Shown here: positions 16,691-27,058 of the stretch, piece after piece | Position numbering within the stretch: the stretch's first letter is position 1 | Layout of the letters: each line of letters opens with the position of its first letter | Source: Oscillatoria acuminata PCC 6304 | Lineage (GTDB): Bacteria > Cyanobacteriota > Cyanobacteriia > Cyanobacteriales > Laspinemataceae | Length of the DNA stretch: 64,000 nt | Reading direction: 5' to 3' | NCBI RefSeq assembly: GCF_000317105.1 | Contig: NC_019693.1 | Location: forward strand, 3,100,001-3,164,000 | The notes under the pieces: generated by a model | Database searches by the model: none | The model's input: the letters and a program-made list of their open reading frames with translations, nothing else | What the model was told of the DNA's origin: nothing | Program-made: the position numbers and the translations under genes

Positions 16691-19600
16691 ATGCACAACC
16701 TAGAAGGCAGCATTTGCGGGATTCTTGGCTTATGCCAAGACATCAGCAAACGGGAATCCAGCAAAGAACTCATGAACCCAAGCCGTGCCTCTCTTTTACA
16801 ACAACTGACCCTCGGCGTTGCACAAGCTGAGGATTTTGACACTGCATTAAGCTTGGCCCTGCGACGAGTCTGCGAAATCGCCGGATGGGATTATGGAGAA
16901 ACTTGGTCCTTCAATTCCGAAGGCGGATATCTGGAATGTAGCCCCGTATGGTATGCCGGAAAAATCAACGCCCTCGGGCAACCCTTGCCAGAGATTGAAA
17001 AATTTCGCCAACAAAGCGAAACCTTAACGTTTTTACCGGGAATCGGTCTACCGGGACGGGTGTGGGTTCAACAAAAGCCAGAATGGGCTAAAGATGTCTC
17101 GGAACTGCCCCAGGCCATTTTTCATCGGGCGAAACAGGCCCGCAAACTGGGCATCAAAGCGGCCCTGGGGGTCCCGATTCTCGCCAATGACGAAATTCTC
17201 ACTGTCCTGGTCTTCTTCATGGTGCAGTCCCACGCCGAAGATCGGCGGGTCGTTGAATTGGTCTCGGAAATTCTCGGTGGACTGGGATCCGTACTGTTGC
17301 AGAAACGCTCAGAAGAAGCCTTACGAAAAGCCGAACAAAAATATCGGAATATTTTTGAGCGTTCTATCGAAGGAATGTTTCAAAGTAATCCGTCCGGGGA
17401 ATACCTCCTCGTCAACTCCACCCTGGCCCATATTTATGGGTACGAATCACCGGCAGAAGTGATGAACTCGATTCGGGATATCCAACATCAGCTTTATGTG
17501 GACCCCTCGCGCCGGCTGGAACTCAATCACCTGTTACAAGAAAAAGATGCGGTGTTGGACTTCCAATCTCAGTGCTATCGCAAAGATGGCAGCATCATCT
17601 GGATTTCTGAAAATGCGCGGACGATCCGGGATGCTCATGGCAAAATCATTGCTTATGAAGGCACGGTAAAAGATATTACCGATCGCAAACAGGCCGAAGA
17701 ACGCTTTGCAGCTTTGGTGCAGAACTCCTCAGACACCATCGCCATTTTATCCGCTGACGGCAAAATTTTATATGGGTCTCCCTCCCTCGATCGCATCTTA
17801 GGATATCAACCCGATAGCTTACTGGGTAACTGCCTCCTGGATTACGTCCATCCCGAAGATGTGGCAATGGTTCGCCAGGTGATCCTGCCTCGACCTAAAA
17901 CCACCCCAGGAAAGCGATCGCTGCACCCCTCCAAATTTAACAACCCGCACCCCTCCAAAATCATGGCAGATTTTTCCCCCGTCACCCTAAACACTCGCCC
18001 GGACTTCTCCTTAAAACCCATCGAGTATCGGTTTCGCCATGCCGATGGAACTTGGGTTTATTTAGAATCCGTCACCAATAACCGCCTCGATGATCCCAGC
18101 ATCCAAGGAATAGTCGTCAATTCGCGGGATATCACCCAACGCAAAGAAGCGGAAGAACAACTCCATCAGCGACTGGCGATCGAAGCGGCACTCTCTCAAA
18201 TTTCCCGGTTGTTCGTCTCCACCCGAGAACCCAACTTCCATAAAATCCTCGCCCGAGTTGGCATTGCTGCTGGAGTAGAACGGGCCTATATTTTCGAGTT
18301 CGACGATCGCCTCACTCAATTTAGCAACACTTATGAATGGTGCGCCACTGCGGCCATTTCGCAAATCCAGAACCGCCAAAACCTCCGAGTTGCTGATTTC
18401 CCCTGGCTGATGGACCAACTCACGGTACTGGAAATCTTAGATATCTGCGATATCGAGTGGCTACCCAAAGCCGCCCATGCCGAAAAAGCCTTCTTCCTCT
18501 CTCAACATATCCAATCCCTGCTCATCGTCCCACTTTTTTCCCAGGAAGAACGATTAGTCGGATTTCTAGGATTTGACGATCGCCAAATCCAACCCCATTG
18601 GTCCGCCAGCCATGCTCAACTCCTGCGGGTGATTGCCCAAATGCTCTCCAGTTATTATCAACGCAAGCAAACTGAAGAAGCCCTGCGACAGGCAGAACGT
18701 AAATATCGCAGTATTTTTGAAAATGCCGTGGAGGGGATTTTTCAAACCACTCCCAATGGTCAATACCTCACCGCCAATCCCATGTTGGCCTCTATCTATG
18801 GATATAATTCCCCGGAAGAATTAATCGAAGTTTTGACCGATATCGAGCATCAACTCTACGTTCACCCCCAGCGCCGGTCCGAGTTTCGCCGGTTGTTACA
18901 AGAACAAGAGACTGTCTGGGGGTTTGAGTCCCAGGTTTATCGACGCGATCGCCGCATCATCTGGATTTCTGAATGTGCGCGGACCATTCGCGATAGCAAC
19001 GGTGAAATTATCGGCTATGAAGGCACCGTGGTTGATATCACCCAGCGCAAACAAGCCGAGGCGGAACTGCACCAACGGGACAACTTATTGCTGGGGGTCG
19101 CCCAAGCAATGAATCACCTGCTGACCAATACCAATACTGCTCAAGCCGCATTAGATGCTCTTGCCACCCTCGGAGAGGCGGCAGGGGTCGATCGCGTCTA
19201 TATCTGTGAATTATCCAATCCCACCACAGCTTACAACTTCGGCAGTCGAGAGGAATCTCACCCGTCCCTGTCCTCTTGTTCTGACTGTACCGCTCGGGAA
19301 CATTGTCAAATGTGGATTCGGTTTGAGTGGACCCGAACTCCCCAAGTCGGTTTTAAAAATGGGGCCTGTTCCGTCGTCCAGTTGAGCTCCAGCCTCCTCA
19401 ATACCTTGTTAGTCGGCGAAAGCGTGAGTTTGCTCGCCCAGAACTTGAATCCAGCCGAACAACAACTGTTTGCTCAAGAAGGAACGCGATCGAGTTTGAT
19501 GGTGCCGATCCTGGTGAATAATGAATTTTGGGGATACATCGGTTTTGATGACATAGAGGTTGATCGACCCTGGTCTAAAAGCGAAGTCTCGATTTTAAGT

Positions 19601-20959
19601 GCGATCGCCGCGAGTATAGGCGGTGCACTCCAGCGTCATCACCAAGAAGAAATGATTCGCCATCAAGCCTATCATGACCGTCTCACGGGTTTACCCAATC
19701 GGCAACTGTTGGATGAACGCTTGCCGATGGCGATCAAAATTGCCAAAGAGAATAAAGAGCAACTAGCGGTGATGTTTCTGGACCTCGATCGCTTCAAAAT
19801 CATTAATGATACCCTCGGTCATGCCGTCGGCGATGAACTCCTTCAAACCGCTGCCTTACGCCTGGGAAGTTGTCTGCGCGATAGTGATATTATTGTGCGC
19901 TGGGGTGGAGATGAATTTATCCTGTTGTTAGAAGGAATTACCAGTACCGAAGATGCCGCCCAGATTGCCCAAAGACTGCTGGAATGTCTCCGTCCAGCTT
20001 TTGAAATTGAAGGCAACCAACTCTATATTACCGGCAGTATTGGTATGGCCCTTTATCCCCAAGATGGAGATGACCCGGAAACCTTAATTAAAAATGCGGA
20101 TACAGCCCTTTATCGGGTTAAAGAACAGGGACGAAATCATTACCAGATTTACTCCCCCGCCATGAGTTCGGAAGCCTCTGAGTTACTGGTTCTGGACAAT
20201 TCACTCCATGAGGCTTTAAAACGAGAAGAGTTTTTTTTGGAATTCCAACCCCAGGTGAATCTTAAAACTGGCGCAGTGGTGGGGATGGAAGCGCTAGTGA
20301 GGTGGCAACACCCTCATTTGGGATTAGTGCCTCCCCATACGTTTATCCCGATCGCTGAAGAAAACTGCGAGATTATCAAATTGGGCTGGTGGGTGTTGCA
20401 GCAGGCGATCGGCCAAAACAAAGCATGGCAGGATGCCGGATTACCTCCGATTCGGATGATGGTGAATCTCTCGACTCGTCAATTCCACCATCCCGATTTA
20501 GCCGAAAATGTCTCCCAAATGTTAGGGGAGGTGGAACTAGACCCCCATTGGTTGGGGTTAGAAATCAGCGAAACCACGGCTATGCATGACCCGGATTTAA
20601 CCGATAGCATTTTGCGTCAGTTTCGCACAATGGGAATTTCCACGGCGATCGATGATTTTGGGATTGGCTATGCTTCTCTGAATTATCTGAAAAAATTTTG
20701 CTTCCAAACTCTGAAAATTGACAAGTCTTTTGTCTGGGATGTCGCCCTCAATGCCAAAGAAGCGGCGATCGTCTCGGCAATTATTACCCTTGGACAAAAG
20801 CTGAATATGAGTGTGGTGGCGGAAGGGGTGGAAACTACGGTCCAACGGGATTGTTTGCTTAATCTCAACTGCTATGAAATGCAGGGGTATTTGTTTAGTC
20901 CTCCCCTGAGTGGGTTCAATGCCACCCGACTGCTAGAATCAGGTCAAGCACTGTTATAA
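16691..20959 (+). CDS. Multi-sensor GAF/PAS diguanylate cyclase/phosphodiesterase (GGDEF-EAL)
   Basis: This large cytoplasmic sensor has no membrane segments. Domains from the ATG at 16691: the end of a PAS-like domain (GILGLCQDIS), GAF (about 40-200), PAS-PAC (about 205-335, ending EGTVKDITDRKQAEE), a second PAS (about 340-490), GAF (about 500-660), PAS-PAC (about 670-800), GAF (about 805-1000), GGDEF and EAL. The cyclase signature RWGGDEF (near 1070) and the substrate helix DRLTGLPNRQLL are intact. The phosphodiesterase signature MEALVRW (near 1200) and IDDFGIGYASL are also intact, so both c-di-GMP synthesis and breakdown are possible. GAF residues typical of chromophore attachment are not obvious. 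Alternative starts are 16610 (a GTG or similar, adding 27 residues) and ATG 16772. The N-terminus looks truncated relative to a larger ancestor. Confidence 0.93.
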   Translation: MHNLEGSICGILGLCQDISKRESSKELMNPSRASLLQQLTLGVAQAEDFDTALSLALRRVCEIAGWDYGETWSFNSEGGYLECSPVWYAGKINALGQPLPEIEKFRQQSETLTFLPGIGLPGRVWVQQKPEWAKDVSELPQAIFHRAKQARKLGIKAALGVPILANDEILTVLVFFMVQSHAEDRRVVELVSEILGGLGSVLLQKRSEEALRKAEQKYRNIFERSIEGMFQSNPSGEYLLVNSTLAHIYGYESPAEVMNSIRDIQHQLYVDPSRRLELNHLLQEKDAVLDFQSQCYRKDGSIIWISENARTIRDAHGKIIAYEGTVKDITDRKQAEERFAALVQNSSDTIAILSADGKILYGSPSLDRILGYQPDSLLGNCLLDYVHPEDVAMVRQVILPRPKTTPGKRSLHPSKFNNPHPSKIMADFSPVTLNTRPDFSLKPIEYRFRHADGTWVYLESVTNNRLDDPSIQGIVVNSRDITQRKEAEEQLHQRLAIEAALSQISRLFVSTREPNFHKILARVGIAAGVERAYIFEFDDRLTQFSNTYEWCATAAISQIQNRQNLRVADFPWLMDQLTVLEILDICDIEWLPKAAHAEKAFFLSQHIQSLLIVPLFSQEERLVGFLGFDDRQIQPHWSASHAQLLRVIAQMLSSYYQRKQTEEALRQAERKYRSIFENAVEGIFQTTPNGQYLTANPMLASIYGYNSPEELIEVLTDIEHQLYVHPQRRSEFRRLLQEQETVWGFESQVYRRDRRIIWISECARTIRDSNGEIIGYEGTVVDITQRKQAEAELHQRDNLLLGVAQAMNHLLTNTNTAQAALDALATLGEAAGVDRVYICELSNPTTAYNFGSREESHPSLSSCSDCTAREHCQMWIRFEWTRTPQVGFKNGACSVVQLSSSLLNTLLVGESVSLLAQNLNPAEQQLFAQEGTRSSLMVPILVNNEFWGYIGFDDIEVDRPWSKSEVSILSAIAASIGGALQRHHQEEMIRHQAYHDRLTGLPNRQLLDERLPMAIKIAKENKEQLAVMFLDLDRFKIINDTLGHAVGDELLQTAALRLGSCLRDSDIIVRWGGDEFILLLEGITSTEDAAQIAQRLLECLRPAFEIEGNQLYITGSIGMALYPQDGDDPETLIKNADTALYRVKEQGRNHYQIYSPAMSSEASELLVLDNSLHEALKREEFFLEFQPQVNLKTGAVVGMEALVRWQHPHLGLVPPHTFIPIAEENCEIIKLGWWVLQQAIGQNKAWQDAGLPPIRMMVNLSTRQFHHPDLAENVSQMLGEVELDPHWLGLEISETTAMHDPDLTDSILRQFRTMGISTAIDDFGIGYASLNYLKKFCFQTLKIDKSFVWDVALNAKEAAIVSAIITLGQKLNMSVVAEGVETTVQRDCLLNLNCYEMQGYLFSPPLSGFNATRLLESGQALL

Positions 20960-20987
20960 TCCGGAATCCGGTTTTCAAAGTATAAAA

Positions 20988-21042
20988 GCCCACACCCTAA
21001 AGGGTGGGGCTATACGGACAAAGCCCGCCTGCGCGGGCTAAG
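20988..21042 (-). repeat. Two-hairpin REP-like element, copy 5
   Basis: In minus orientation, the complement of AGCCCGCGCAGGCGGGCT lies at 21022-21039 and the second hairpin CCACACCCTAAAGGGTGGGG at 20988-21008. It lies directly downstream of the GGDEF/EAL gene. Confidence 0.88.
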
Positions 21043-21212
21043 GGGATTGCAAAATATAAATCATCCAACCGTTCAACGGATGAAAGGAAGGTATGTGTAG
21101 GGGCGCAATGCTTGCGCCCTAGGGGCGCAATGCTTGCGCCCCTACATTGACACCGTTGAGCATTTACTACGAACGAACATTTTGGAGATTTTATTTTTTG
21201 GAGTTCCCTAAT
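21040..21212. repeat. Interspersed element with GGGGCGCAATGCTTGCGCCCC palindromes, copy A
   Basis: It starts AAGGGGATTGCAAAATATAA, includes two GGGCGCAATGCTTGCGCCC palindromes (21099-21145) and ends TTTTGGAGATTTTATTTTTTGGAGTTCCCTAA. The same order of blocks is found at 29526-29801. Both copies sit immediately downstream of signalling genes. No coding content. Confidence 0.85.
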
Positions 21213-21246
21213 AGAGTAAAACAACTTTTAAACTCCGGATTTGGTA

Positions 21247-23619
21247 TCATCCTGAGTGAGTGCGACGTAACAGCAGGGAATTGGTGACGACGCTCACGGA
21301 ACTAAAGGCCATGAATGCACCGGCAGTTGAGGGATTTAATAAGATTCCCCACAGGGGTAGCAGCAAACCGGCAGCGACGGGAATGCCTAGGATATTGTAA
21401 GCGAAGGCCCAAAATAAGTTTTGCCGAATTTTGCGAAAGGTGGCGCGACTCAGTTGGATAGAACTGACGACATCTAGGAGAGAATCGCGCATGAGGACGA
21501 TGCCGGCGGTTTCTACGGCCACATCGGTGGCGGCATTTAAACTGATGCCAATATCTGCTTGAGCTAAGGCAGGAGCATCATTGATGCCATCGCCGATCAT
21601 GGCGATGCACTGACCCTGAGATTGCAGGTGAGCGATCGCCTCCGCTTTACCAGCAGGGGAAACTCCGGCGAGGATATCGGTGGGGTGGAGTCCGAGGGAT
21701 TGCCCGATCGCCTGGGCCACTTCTGGGCGATCGCCAGTCACCATCATCACCCGTAATCCCAGGTTCCGACAAGCATCCAGGGTGGATTGAGCCTCCTCTC
21801 GCAAGCGATCGCGCACAGCGATGCAGCCGATTAATTCTCCCCCTTTCCCCACGAACACCACGGTTTTACCCGCTTTGGCCAGTTCTCGGGTCCGGGAACT
21901 CCAATCCGGGGAAATCTCTATCCCCTGTTGCTTAAACCAGTCCTCAGTTCCCAAGATGACGGAAGCATTCTCCACCATTGCCGATACCCCGCATCCCGGT
22001 TCCGTCTGAAAGCAGTCCCCACGGAGGAGGGGGAGATTCTGGGTTTTGGACTCGATTAAAATGGCCTGGGCGAGGGGGTGATTGGTCCCACTTTCCACCG
22101 TGGCGGCGAGTTGGAGCATTTCGGCGGGTTCAACGGAGTCAATGCATAGACAATCGGTGACTTGCGGTTCCCCGTTGGTCAAGGTGCCCGTTTTATCAAA
22201 AATCACGGTATCAATTTGGGCCACCCCTTCGAGAATGTCTCCCCCGCGAATTAGTAATCCCCGTTCTGCACCCATGCTGGTCCCGACGAGGAGGGCGGTG
22301 GGGGTGGCGAGTCCCAGGGAACAGGGACAAGCGATGACTAAGACAGCGATCGCCAGTTTCAAACTGAGTAATAAGGGGGAAGTGGGTTCCATCAGGGAAT
22401 GGAGGTGACCTCCCATTGGTAAGAGGGGGGTCAATTGCATCGCCGGTTGTAAGACTTGGGGGAAGAGGTGAGTGCCGATTAAGTACCAGAATGCAAAGGT
22501 AAAGCTGGCGATCGCCATCACCCCATAGGTAAAGTATCCAGCGACAGTATCTGCAAGGTTTTGAATCGGTGCCTTGCGGGTTTGGGCCTCTTCTACAAGG
22601 GCGACAATTTGAGCGAGGGTGGTTTCTCCACCGATGCGGGTGGCGCGGATGGCGATGACGCCAGACTGATTTAGGGTCCCGCCAACAACGGGATCGCCGG
22701 TCTGTTTGAGGACCGGGAGGGATTCGCCGGTCAACATCGACTCATCGATGGTGGTACTACCGGAGATGATTTCCCCATCCACGGGGATTTTTTCTCCGGG
22801 GAGGACTTGGAGTGATTCCCCGACTTTGACGCGATCGGCGCTAATTTCCAGGGTGAAGGGGGGAGAGTCGGAATTGCTTGTCTCACCGATTGGGGTCGTG
22901 ATTAACCGGGCGGTGGCGGGTTTGAGGGAAATGAGGGCCTGGAGGGATGAGGCGGCGCGTTGCCTTGCTAGTTGTTCTAAGGTGCGCCCGAGGAGGATAA
23001 ACCCGAGTAACATCACGGGTTCATCGAAAAAGCATTCCCATTTGAGTTGGGGAAACAGGAAGGCGATGCAACTGGCGAGATAGGCACTGAGTGCGCCTAA
23101 TCCAACTAAGGTATTCATGTTGGGGTGGTTGCGCCATAAGGCGCGGACCCCTTCGACGAGGATGGGACGGCCTGGAATGGCGATCGCCGCCGTTGCTAAG
23201 GCCCAATGGAATCCGATCTGGTTGAGGAATCCGAGTTGGCCGAGGTGTCCGAGCCCGGAGAGGAGGATTAGGAGGGTGGCGACTGCCAGATTCCAGATGG
23301 CGGCGCGAATAGATTGGCGGTGGCGACTGGTTTGGGCGCTCTCCCCTGGGGAATCGGGGGTGGTAGAACGTAGTTCCGTGGGGAATCCCGATGCAGTTAA
23401 CTTTTGGGCCAATTGTGCCGGGTCGATTTTGTCCGGTTCATACTCCACTGCGGCCACTTCCGTGACCAAATTGACCCGGGCGGAAAGCACCCCGGGTTGT
23501 TGTGTGAGTTGGCGTTCTACCGCTTGGACACAACCGGCACATTTCATGCCGCCCACATCCAAGGCAGTGGTGGCAACGGGTGAGGGGGAATGGGGTCTTT
23601 GAGTTTCCGATGAAAGCAT
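21247..23619 (-). CDS. Copper-transporting P1B-type ATPase (CopA/PacS/CtaA type)
   Basis: This 790-residue heavy-metal pump uses ATP to move Cu(I) across the plasma or thylakoid membrane. An N-terminal HMA domain carries the metal-binding motif GMKCAGC (about residue 24-30). The actuator motif TGES is near 297, the transmembrane metal site CPC is at 431-433 ([14 protein letters not shown]), the phosphorylation motif DKTGTLT has its Asp near 475, the nucleotide-binding HP is in TNHPLAQAI, and the hinge is [13 protein letters not shown], with Asn and Ser/Met-rich later helices, points to Cu(I) rather than Zn. Cyanobacteria usually have two such pumps (CtaA import/plasma membrane, PacS thylakoid); which one this is cannot be told. 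ATG 23619 is preferred over TTG 23628. Confidence 0.95.
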   Translation of the reverse strand: MLSSETQRPHSPSPVATTALDVGGMKCAGCVQAVERQLTQQPGVLSARVNLVTEVAAVEYEPDKIDPAQLAQKLTASGFPTELRSTTPDSPGESAQTSRHRQSIRAAIWNLAVATLLILLSGLGHLGQLGFLNQIGFHWALATAAIAIPGRPILVEGVRALWRNHPNMNTLVGLGALSAYLASCIAFLFPQLKWECFFDEPVMLLGFILLGRTLEQLARQRAASSLQALISLKPATARLITTPIGETSNSDSPPFTLEISADRVKVGESLQVLPGEKIPVDGEIISGSTTIDESMLTGESLPVLKQTGDPVVGGTLNQSGVIAIRATRIGGETTLAQIVALVEEAQTRKAPIQNLADTVAGYFTYGVMAIASFTFAFWYLIGTHLFPQVLQPAMQLTPLLPMGGHLHSLMEPTSPLLLSLKLAIAVLVIACPCSLGLATPTALLVGTSMGAERGLLIRGGDILEGVAQIDTVIFDKTGTLTNGEPQVTDCLCIDSVEPAEMLQLAATVESGTNHPLAQAILIESKTQNLPLLRGDCFQTEPGCGVSAMVENASVILGTEDWFKQQGIEISPDWSSRTRELAKAGKTVVFVGKGGELIGCIAVRDRLREEAQSTLDACRNLGLRVMMVTGDRPEVAQAIGQSLGLHPTDILAGVSPAGKAEAIAHLQSQGQCIAMIGDGINDAPALAQADIGISLNAATDVAVETAGIVLMRDSLLDVVSSIQLSRATFRKIRQNLFWAFAYNILGIPVAAGLLLPLWGILLNPSTAGAFMAFSSVSVVTNSLLLRRTHSG

Positions 23620-23680
23620 GAATATCAAATCATCAAGGTATTATCGCCAAAGTGTAACGCTTTTCCTACGGGAGTGCGCT

Positions 23681-25003
23681 TTATCCCTCATCCTCGGGTT
23701 CCAGTATCGGGCGCTTCACCGAGGAAAAAATCCGGTAGCTTTCATTCTCACTATCGGCGAACCCCGTGGTGGAGTCTCCATCCCATCTCACTACATTGTA
23801 TTCCACGTTGTCGGCATAAATGGCAAACGTAATTCTCACGACTTCTAAAAAGTTGATCAGCCACTTGCATTCATTTTGAGACTGTTCCTCATAATAGCGG
23901 ATTAAATTGGCTAAACAGGCTTCTAAGTGAGGGGAACAGGATTTACAGATTAACACTAGCTTCAACAGGACAATCGCTAAGGTCATGGGATTGCCATTTG
24001 CCAATAACAGAATAAACAGCAACGAGGGTTCCTTGCCGGTTTCAGTGGTCAAAAATTCAATGGTTTTTTTGCAAGTGGTTTTGAGTAAAAAAGGAGTGAG
24101 AATTTCATCGTCATGATTTTTGCCCAGTTCTAATAGTTTGCTTGAAAGTTTATTATTAATAGTGTCTACAAAAGTTTGATGTTCTACAGAAAAAATTAAG
24201 TATTTTTTTAACGCAACTTTAAAACTTTTGTAAGTAATCCCTTGAGTTTGATTGACAAAAATATTGGCCAAATTGACATAATTGTAAGGTCCTCGTTTAG
24301 TAACCACAGTTTTAATCAGTCGGAGGACATCATTGCCCAAACCCGTTGGGTTTTTGTTCGCGACATTTGGCATAATTTGAGCTTGAGACCGAGCGGTGTA
24401 CATGGCTAAGTCAAACTTAAACCGTTCTTTGAGTTGGCGGGAGAGAGCTTTGGCGGCTTCTTTTTGTTCTTTGGACTTGCCAAAGACGGATTGATGAGCT
24501 AATAAGTAACTCGAATAGCGATGGCTCCAAGGACCATCGTCGCTCCGAGAAGCAAACAGTTCCAAGGCTTTGTAATCTTCACTCTTGGAAAAATTAGTTA
24601 ACCAGGTTCGGAGTCGGTGCAAACTCATGGAAGCCGTATAGGAACCAATCGTTTTGTCCTGAAACATTTGGATTAGGTCCTGAATGGCGGAATTGTTGCG
24701 ATTCGACTGCCAATTATTGACGAGTATGTAACAACAACGATTGAGGATTTTATGAAATTTTTCTTCATCTTCAGCATAAATAATCCGAAACAACACATTC
24801 CAAGGTTCGTTGTTTTTATCGTTATTTACAAACTCAATGAATAAAGTTTTAAACTCTAGGGTGACGATTTCCGGAGAATTCGTGGTCACCATGTTTAGGA
24901 AAAAGTTATAAATAATTTCTTCATTTTTATAAAGGAGTGTGGGCTGCCCGTCCAGATTGGGGGAATCTGGCTGGTGCCCATTGGGTAAAGCGCCATTGGT
25001 CAT
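23681..25003 (-). CDS. Conserved-looking helical protein of unknown function, 440 residues
   Basis: From the ATG at 25003 the product is about 440 residues. A TTG at 25063 would extend it by 20. It is largely alpha-helical with heptad-like hydrophobic spacing, e.g. NVLFRIIYAEDEEKFHKIL, and the SYTASMSLHRLRTWLTNF segment. It has many Lys/Asn residues and lower G+C than its neighbours, including a TTTTTTT-rich stretch. No signal peptide, no catalytic motif and no known domain are recognised. The acidic tail ends ILEPEDEG. The gene ends 61 bp before the copper ATPase start on the same strand and could be cotranscribed with it, but nothing in the sequence links it to copper. Confidence 0.7.
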   Translation of the reverse strand: MTNGALPNGHQPDSPNLDGQPTLLYKNEEIIYNFFLNMVTTNSPEIVTLEFKTLFIEFVNNDKNNEPWNVLFRIIYAEDEEKFHKILNRCCYILVNNWQSNRNNSAIQDLIQMFQDKTIGSYTASMSLHRLRTWLTNFSKSEDYKALELFASRSDDGPWSHRYSSYLLAHQSVFGKSKEQKEAAKALSRQLKERFKFDLAMYTARSQAQIMPNVANKNPTGLGNDVLRLIKTVVTKRGPYNYVNLANIFVNQTQGITYKSFKVALKKYLIFSVEHQTFVDTINNKLSSKLLELGKNHDDEILTPFLLKTTCKKTIEFLTTETGKEPSLLFILLLANGNPMTLAIVLLKLVLICKSCSPHLEACLANLIRYYEEQSQNECKWLINFLEVVRITFAIYADNVEYNVVRWDGDSTTGFADSENESYRIFSSVKRPILEPEDEG

Positions 25004-25063
25004 AAGTTCTGTGATCTCAGATGATCTCAATAGGGGTAGAAAGAGTGGAATCCTCCGCTGCAA

Positions 25064-25859
25064 CTGAGTTTAAGGAGGGGGTTATGGGTAAAGAAAGACT
25101 TGAGGTGATCGCATCAAGAGCAAGTTGCCACTGCCCAAGGGGGAAATTCTCAACTTTAGGGGGTGGATTGATCTGAATAAATGGCCATTTCCTCGATTTT
25201 CCATGTTATAAGATGGGCGATCGCACTGGAAATTTTTTGGCCACCGGAGAATTATCTCTAATTATAATTGACAGGTCTCGATTCAGTAGGATGCAGCCTT
25301 GACCTCAGTCTCCAGAGAAAATTCAGGTTATGGGATTATAACCAAAAAACTGCCCCAAACGTCGATATCTGATGGCGATTGGACTCTTTAGCATAATCCA
25401 GGGGATGTGATGGCCCTAGAGGAACGTTGCCCCCCTCGCTATGATGATCGGCGATCCGTGGGTTCGGCGGACTAACCCCCTTGAGGGTAGGGCGGAGAGT
25501 TCCCACCCCGTTTCCCCTAAACACCCCCTTTCCTGCCTCTTGAGAACGCCACCGAGAAAACATTTGGGATTGTCCTCACTCCCCATTTGTTGCTCAACTA
25601 GCCTGCAAGAAATCACCCCAACTGGCGGAAGAGTCAGAATATTCCGTGACCTTTTATCCGGGAGATTGGCTGATTTGATGGAGGGTTGGAAATGATTTGA
25701 CCGAGGATTTGTTGCCAAAAGATATTCAAGACAGTCTGCTAGTTTATTTTGTTCCAGGTCGCGCCGAGTCGGGATAAATTTGCCCAGGGACCTGGATGGT
25801 TGTTAGCCTCCTAACTTGTGATCTAGCGGACGATACTCCGGAGTAGAGGGTCTAAGAAT
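25064..25859. other. Intergenic stretch without a supported gene
   Basis: About 800 bp separate the 440-residue protein gene and the DsbA-like gene. Frames of 75-100 codons exist (25336-25718) but overlap one another on both strands and look like GC-skew artefacts. The AT-rich segment at 25195-25290 probably holds the promoter for the 440-residue protein gene or an upstream leader. No repeat or RNA fold stands out. Confidence 0.55.
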
Positions 25860-26621
25860 TTATTTCGCGGCACTTTTAATCCGAGCTAAAATTGTTTCCA
25901 TTTCCGACAATTCTACAGCCCCGGAAAAGGGTTCTTCATTCATGAAAAAGAACGGGGTTCCATTAATGCCTAATTTGCGGGCCAGCATGAGGTCTTCCTC
26001 AATGGCAGCTTGAGCGGTTTCACTCTGCCGATCGCTGTTAAATTTCTCCAAATCTAAATTTAACGTTTGGGCGATCGTCCCATATAAGGGTTCTCCTAAC
26101 TGCTGTTGTTGCTGGAATAATGCATCATAATACTCCCAAAATTTCCCCTGTTGTCCAGCAGCCCAAGCCGCTTGGGACGCTGGCAGGGCTTGGGGATGAA
26201 TCTGAGTCAAGGGCAGATGCTTGTAGGTCAAAGTCACCTCAGACTGATGTTTAGCCATAAACTGATTCACGGTATCGTGAGCTTGAGCACAAAACGGACA
26301 TTGAAAGTCAGAAAATTCGACTAGTACAATATTTTTCTGGGAAGCACCTTTAACGGGAGAATTCCCGATAATTGCCCCCGGGTTGGTACTCATTTGCTGT
26401 AAGAAAGCCTGCCTTGCTTGCTGAACATCATTTTGTTGGGCCTCCTGATAGGCTTGTACGGATTCAACAATCACTTGGGGATTATTGCGAATAATCTCCA
26501 AGACTTGTTCTTCAAGTTGGGGATTGGCACTGGTGCCATTGGGACTGGTACAACCGAACAATCCCAAACCGAATATCAAACAGCAGGCTAAAGTCAACGA
26601 AAAAAAGCGAAACCAGGACAT
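25860..26621 (-). CDS. DsbA-family thioredoxin-fold lipoprotein
   Basis: The 253-residue protein has a lipoprotein signal (hydrophobic LACCLIFGLGLFGC, lipobox around L-F-G-C at residues 21-24). A helical linker region with NNPQVIVESVQAYQEAQQ follows, then a DsbA/DSBA-like thioredoxin domain with active site CPFC in FSDFQCPFCAQAHD (about 109-122) and the cis-proline segment GINGTPFFFMN. It should form or isomerise disulfides on the outer face of the plasma membrane. The helical part between lipobox and thioredoxin fold is typical of cyanobacterial and Gram-positive BdbD/DsbA-like proteins. It is divergent from the UrtA-like histidine kinase gene. The start is ATG at 26621. Confidence 0.93.
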   Translation of the reverse strand: MSWFRFFSLTLACCLIFGLGLFGCTSPNGTSANPQLEEQVLEIIRNNPQVIVESVQAYQEAQQNDVQQARQAFLQQMSTNPGAIIGNSPVKGASQKNIVLVEFSDFQCPFCAQAHDTVNQFMAKHQSEVTLTYKHLPLTQIHPQALPASQAAWAAGQQGKFWEYYDALFQQQQQLGEPLYGTIAQTLNLDLEKFNSDRQSETAQAAIEEDLMLARKLGINGTPFFFMNEEPFSGAVELSEMETILARIKSAAK

Positions 26622-27058
26622 GAATAACCTCTGGGATAAAAATTAGCAGCAGATCACTACTATAGGCGCTTTCCCGGGATTTTGACGAGTTTGCCCTGGG
26701 TATAGAAGACGGGTTTCATTGGTGATATCGATCGCTGCTAGATTAGAGGAGTAACGTTACCATCATCTCCAGCAGTCCCCTGCCCTGTGGCTACACTGGA
26801 CGGCGGTAGATTTCGGTAGCCTACAGTACAGTTTGGCGATTAAGGAGTCATCGGTTATTTGATCCAAACGGATTCGGCCCCTCTGCTTTCATTTGCCCTT
26901 GAAGCAAGCTGGAAGCACCAATGCCAAGTTGAGAGGTCCCCGATTATCCCTCAACGGAAATCATCCCTCGGTTACATTGCACGGATTGCAAACAGTTGCT
27001 GTTGGGATCTGACCTATCACTCGACTCTAACCACCCCTCGCGAACTTTACTCAATATC

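Noticed and set aside
25336-25718. Minus-strand frames of 75-100 codons
   Set aside because: Several overlapping frames on both strands with no domain or ribosome binding site; composition artefacts.
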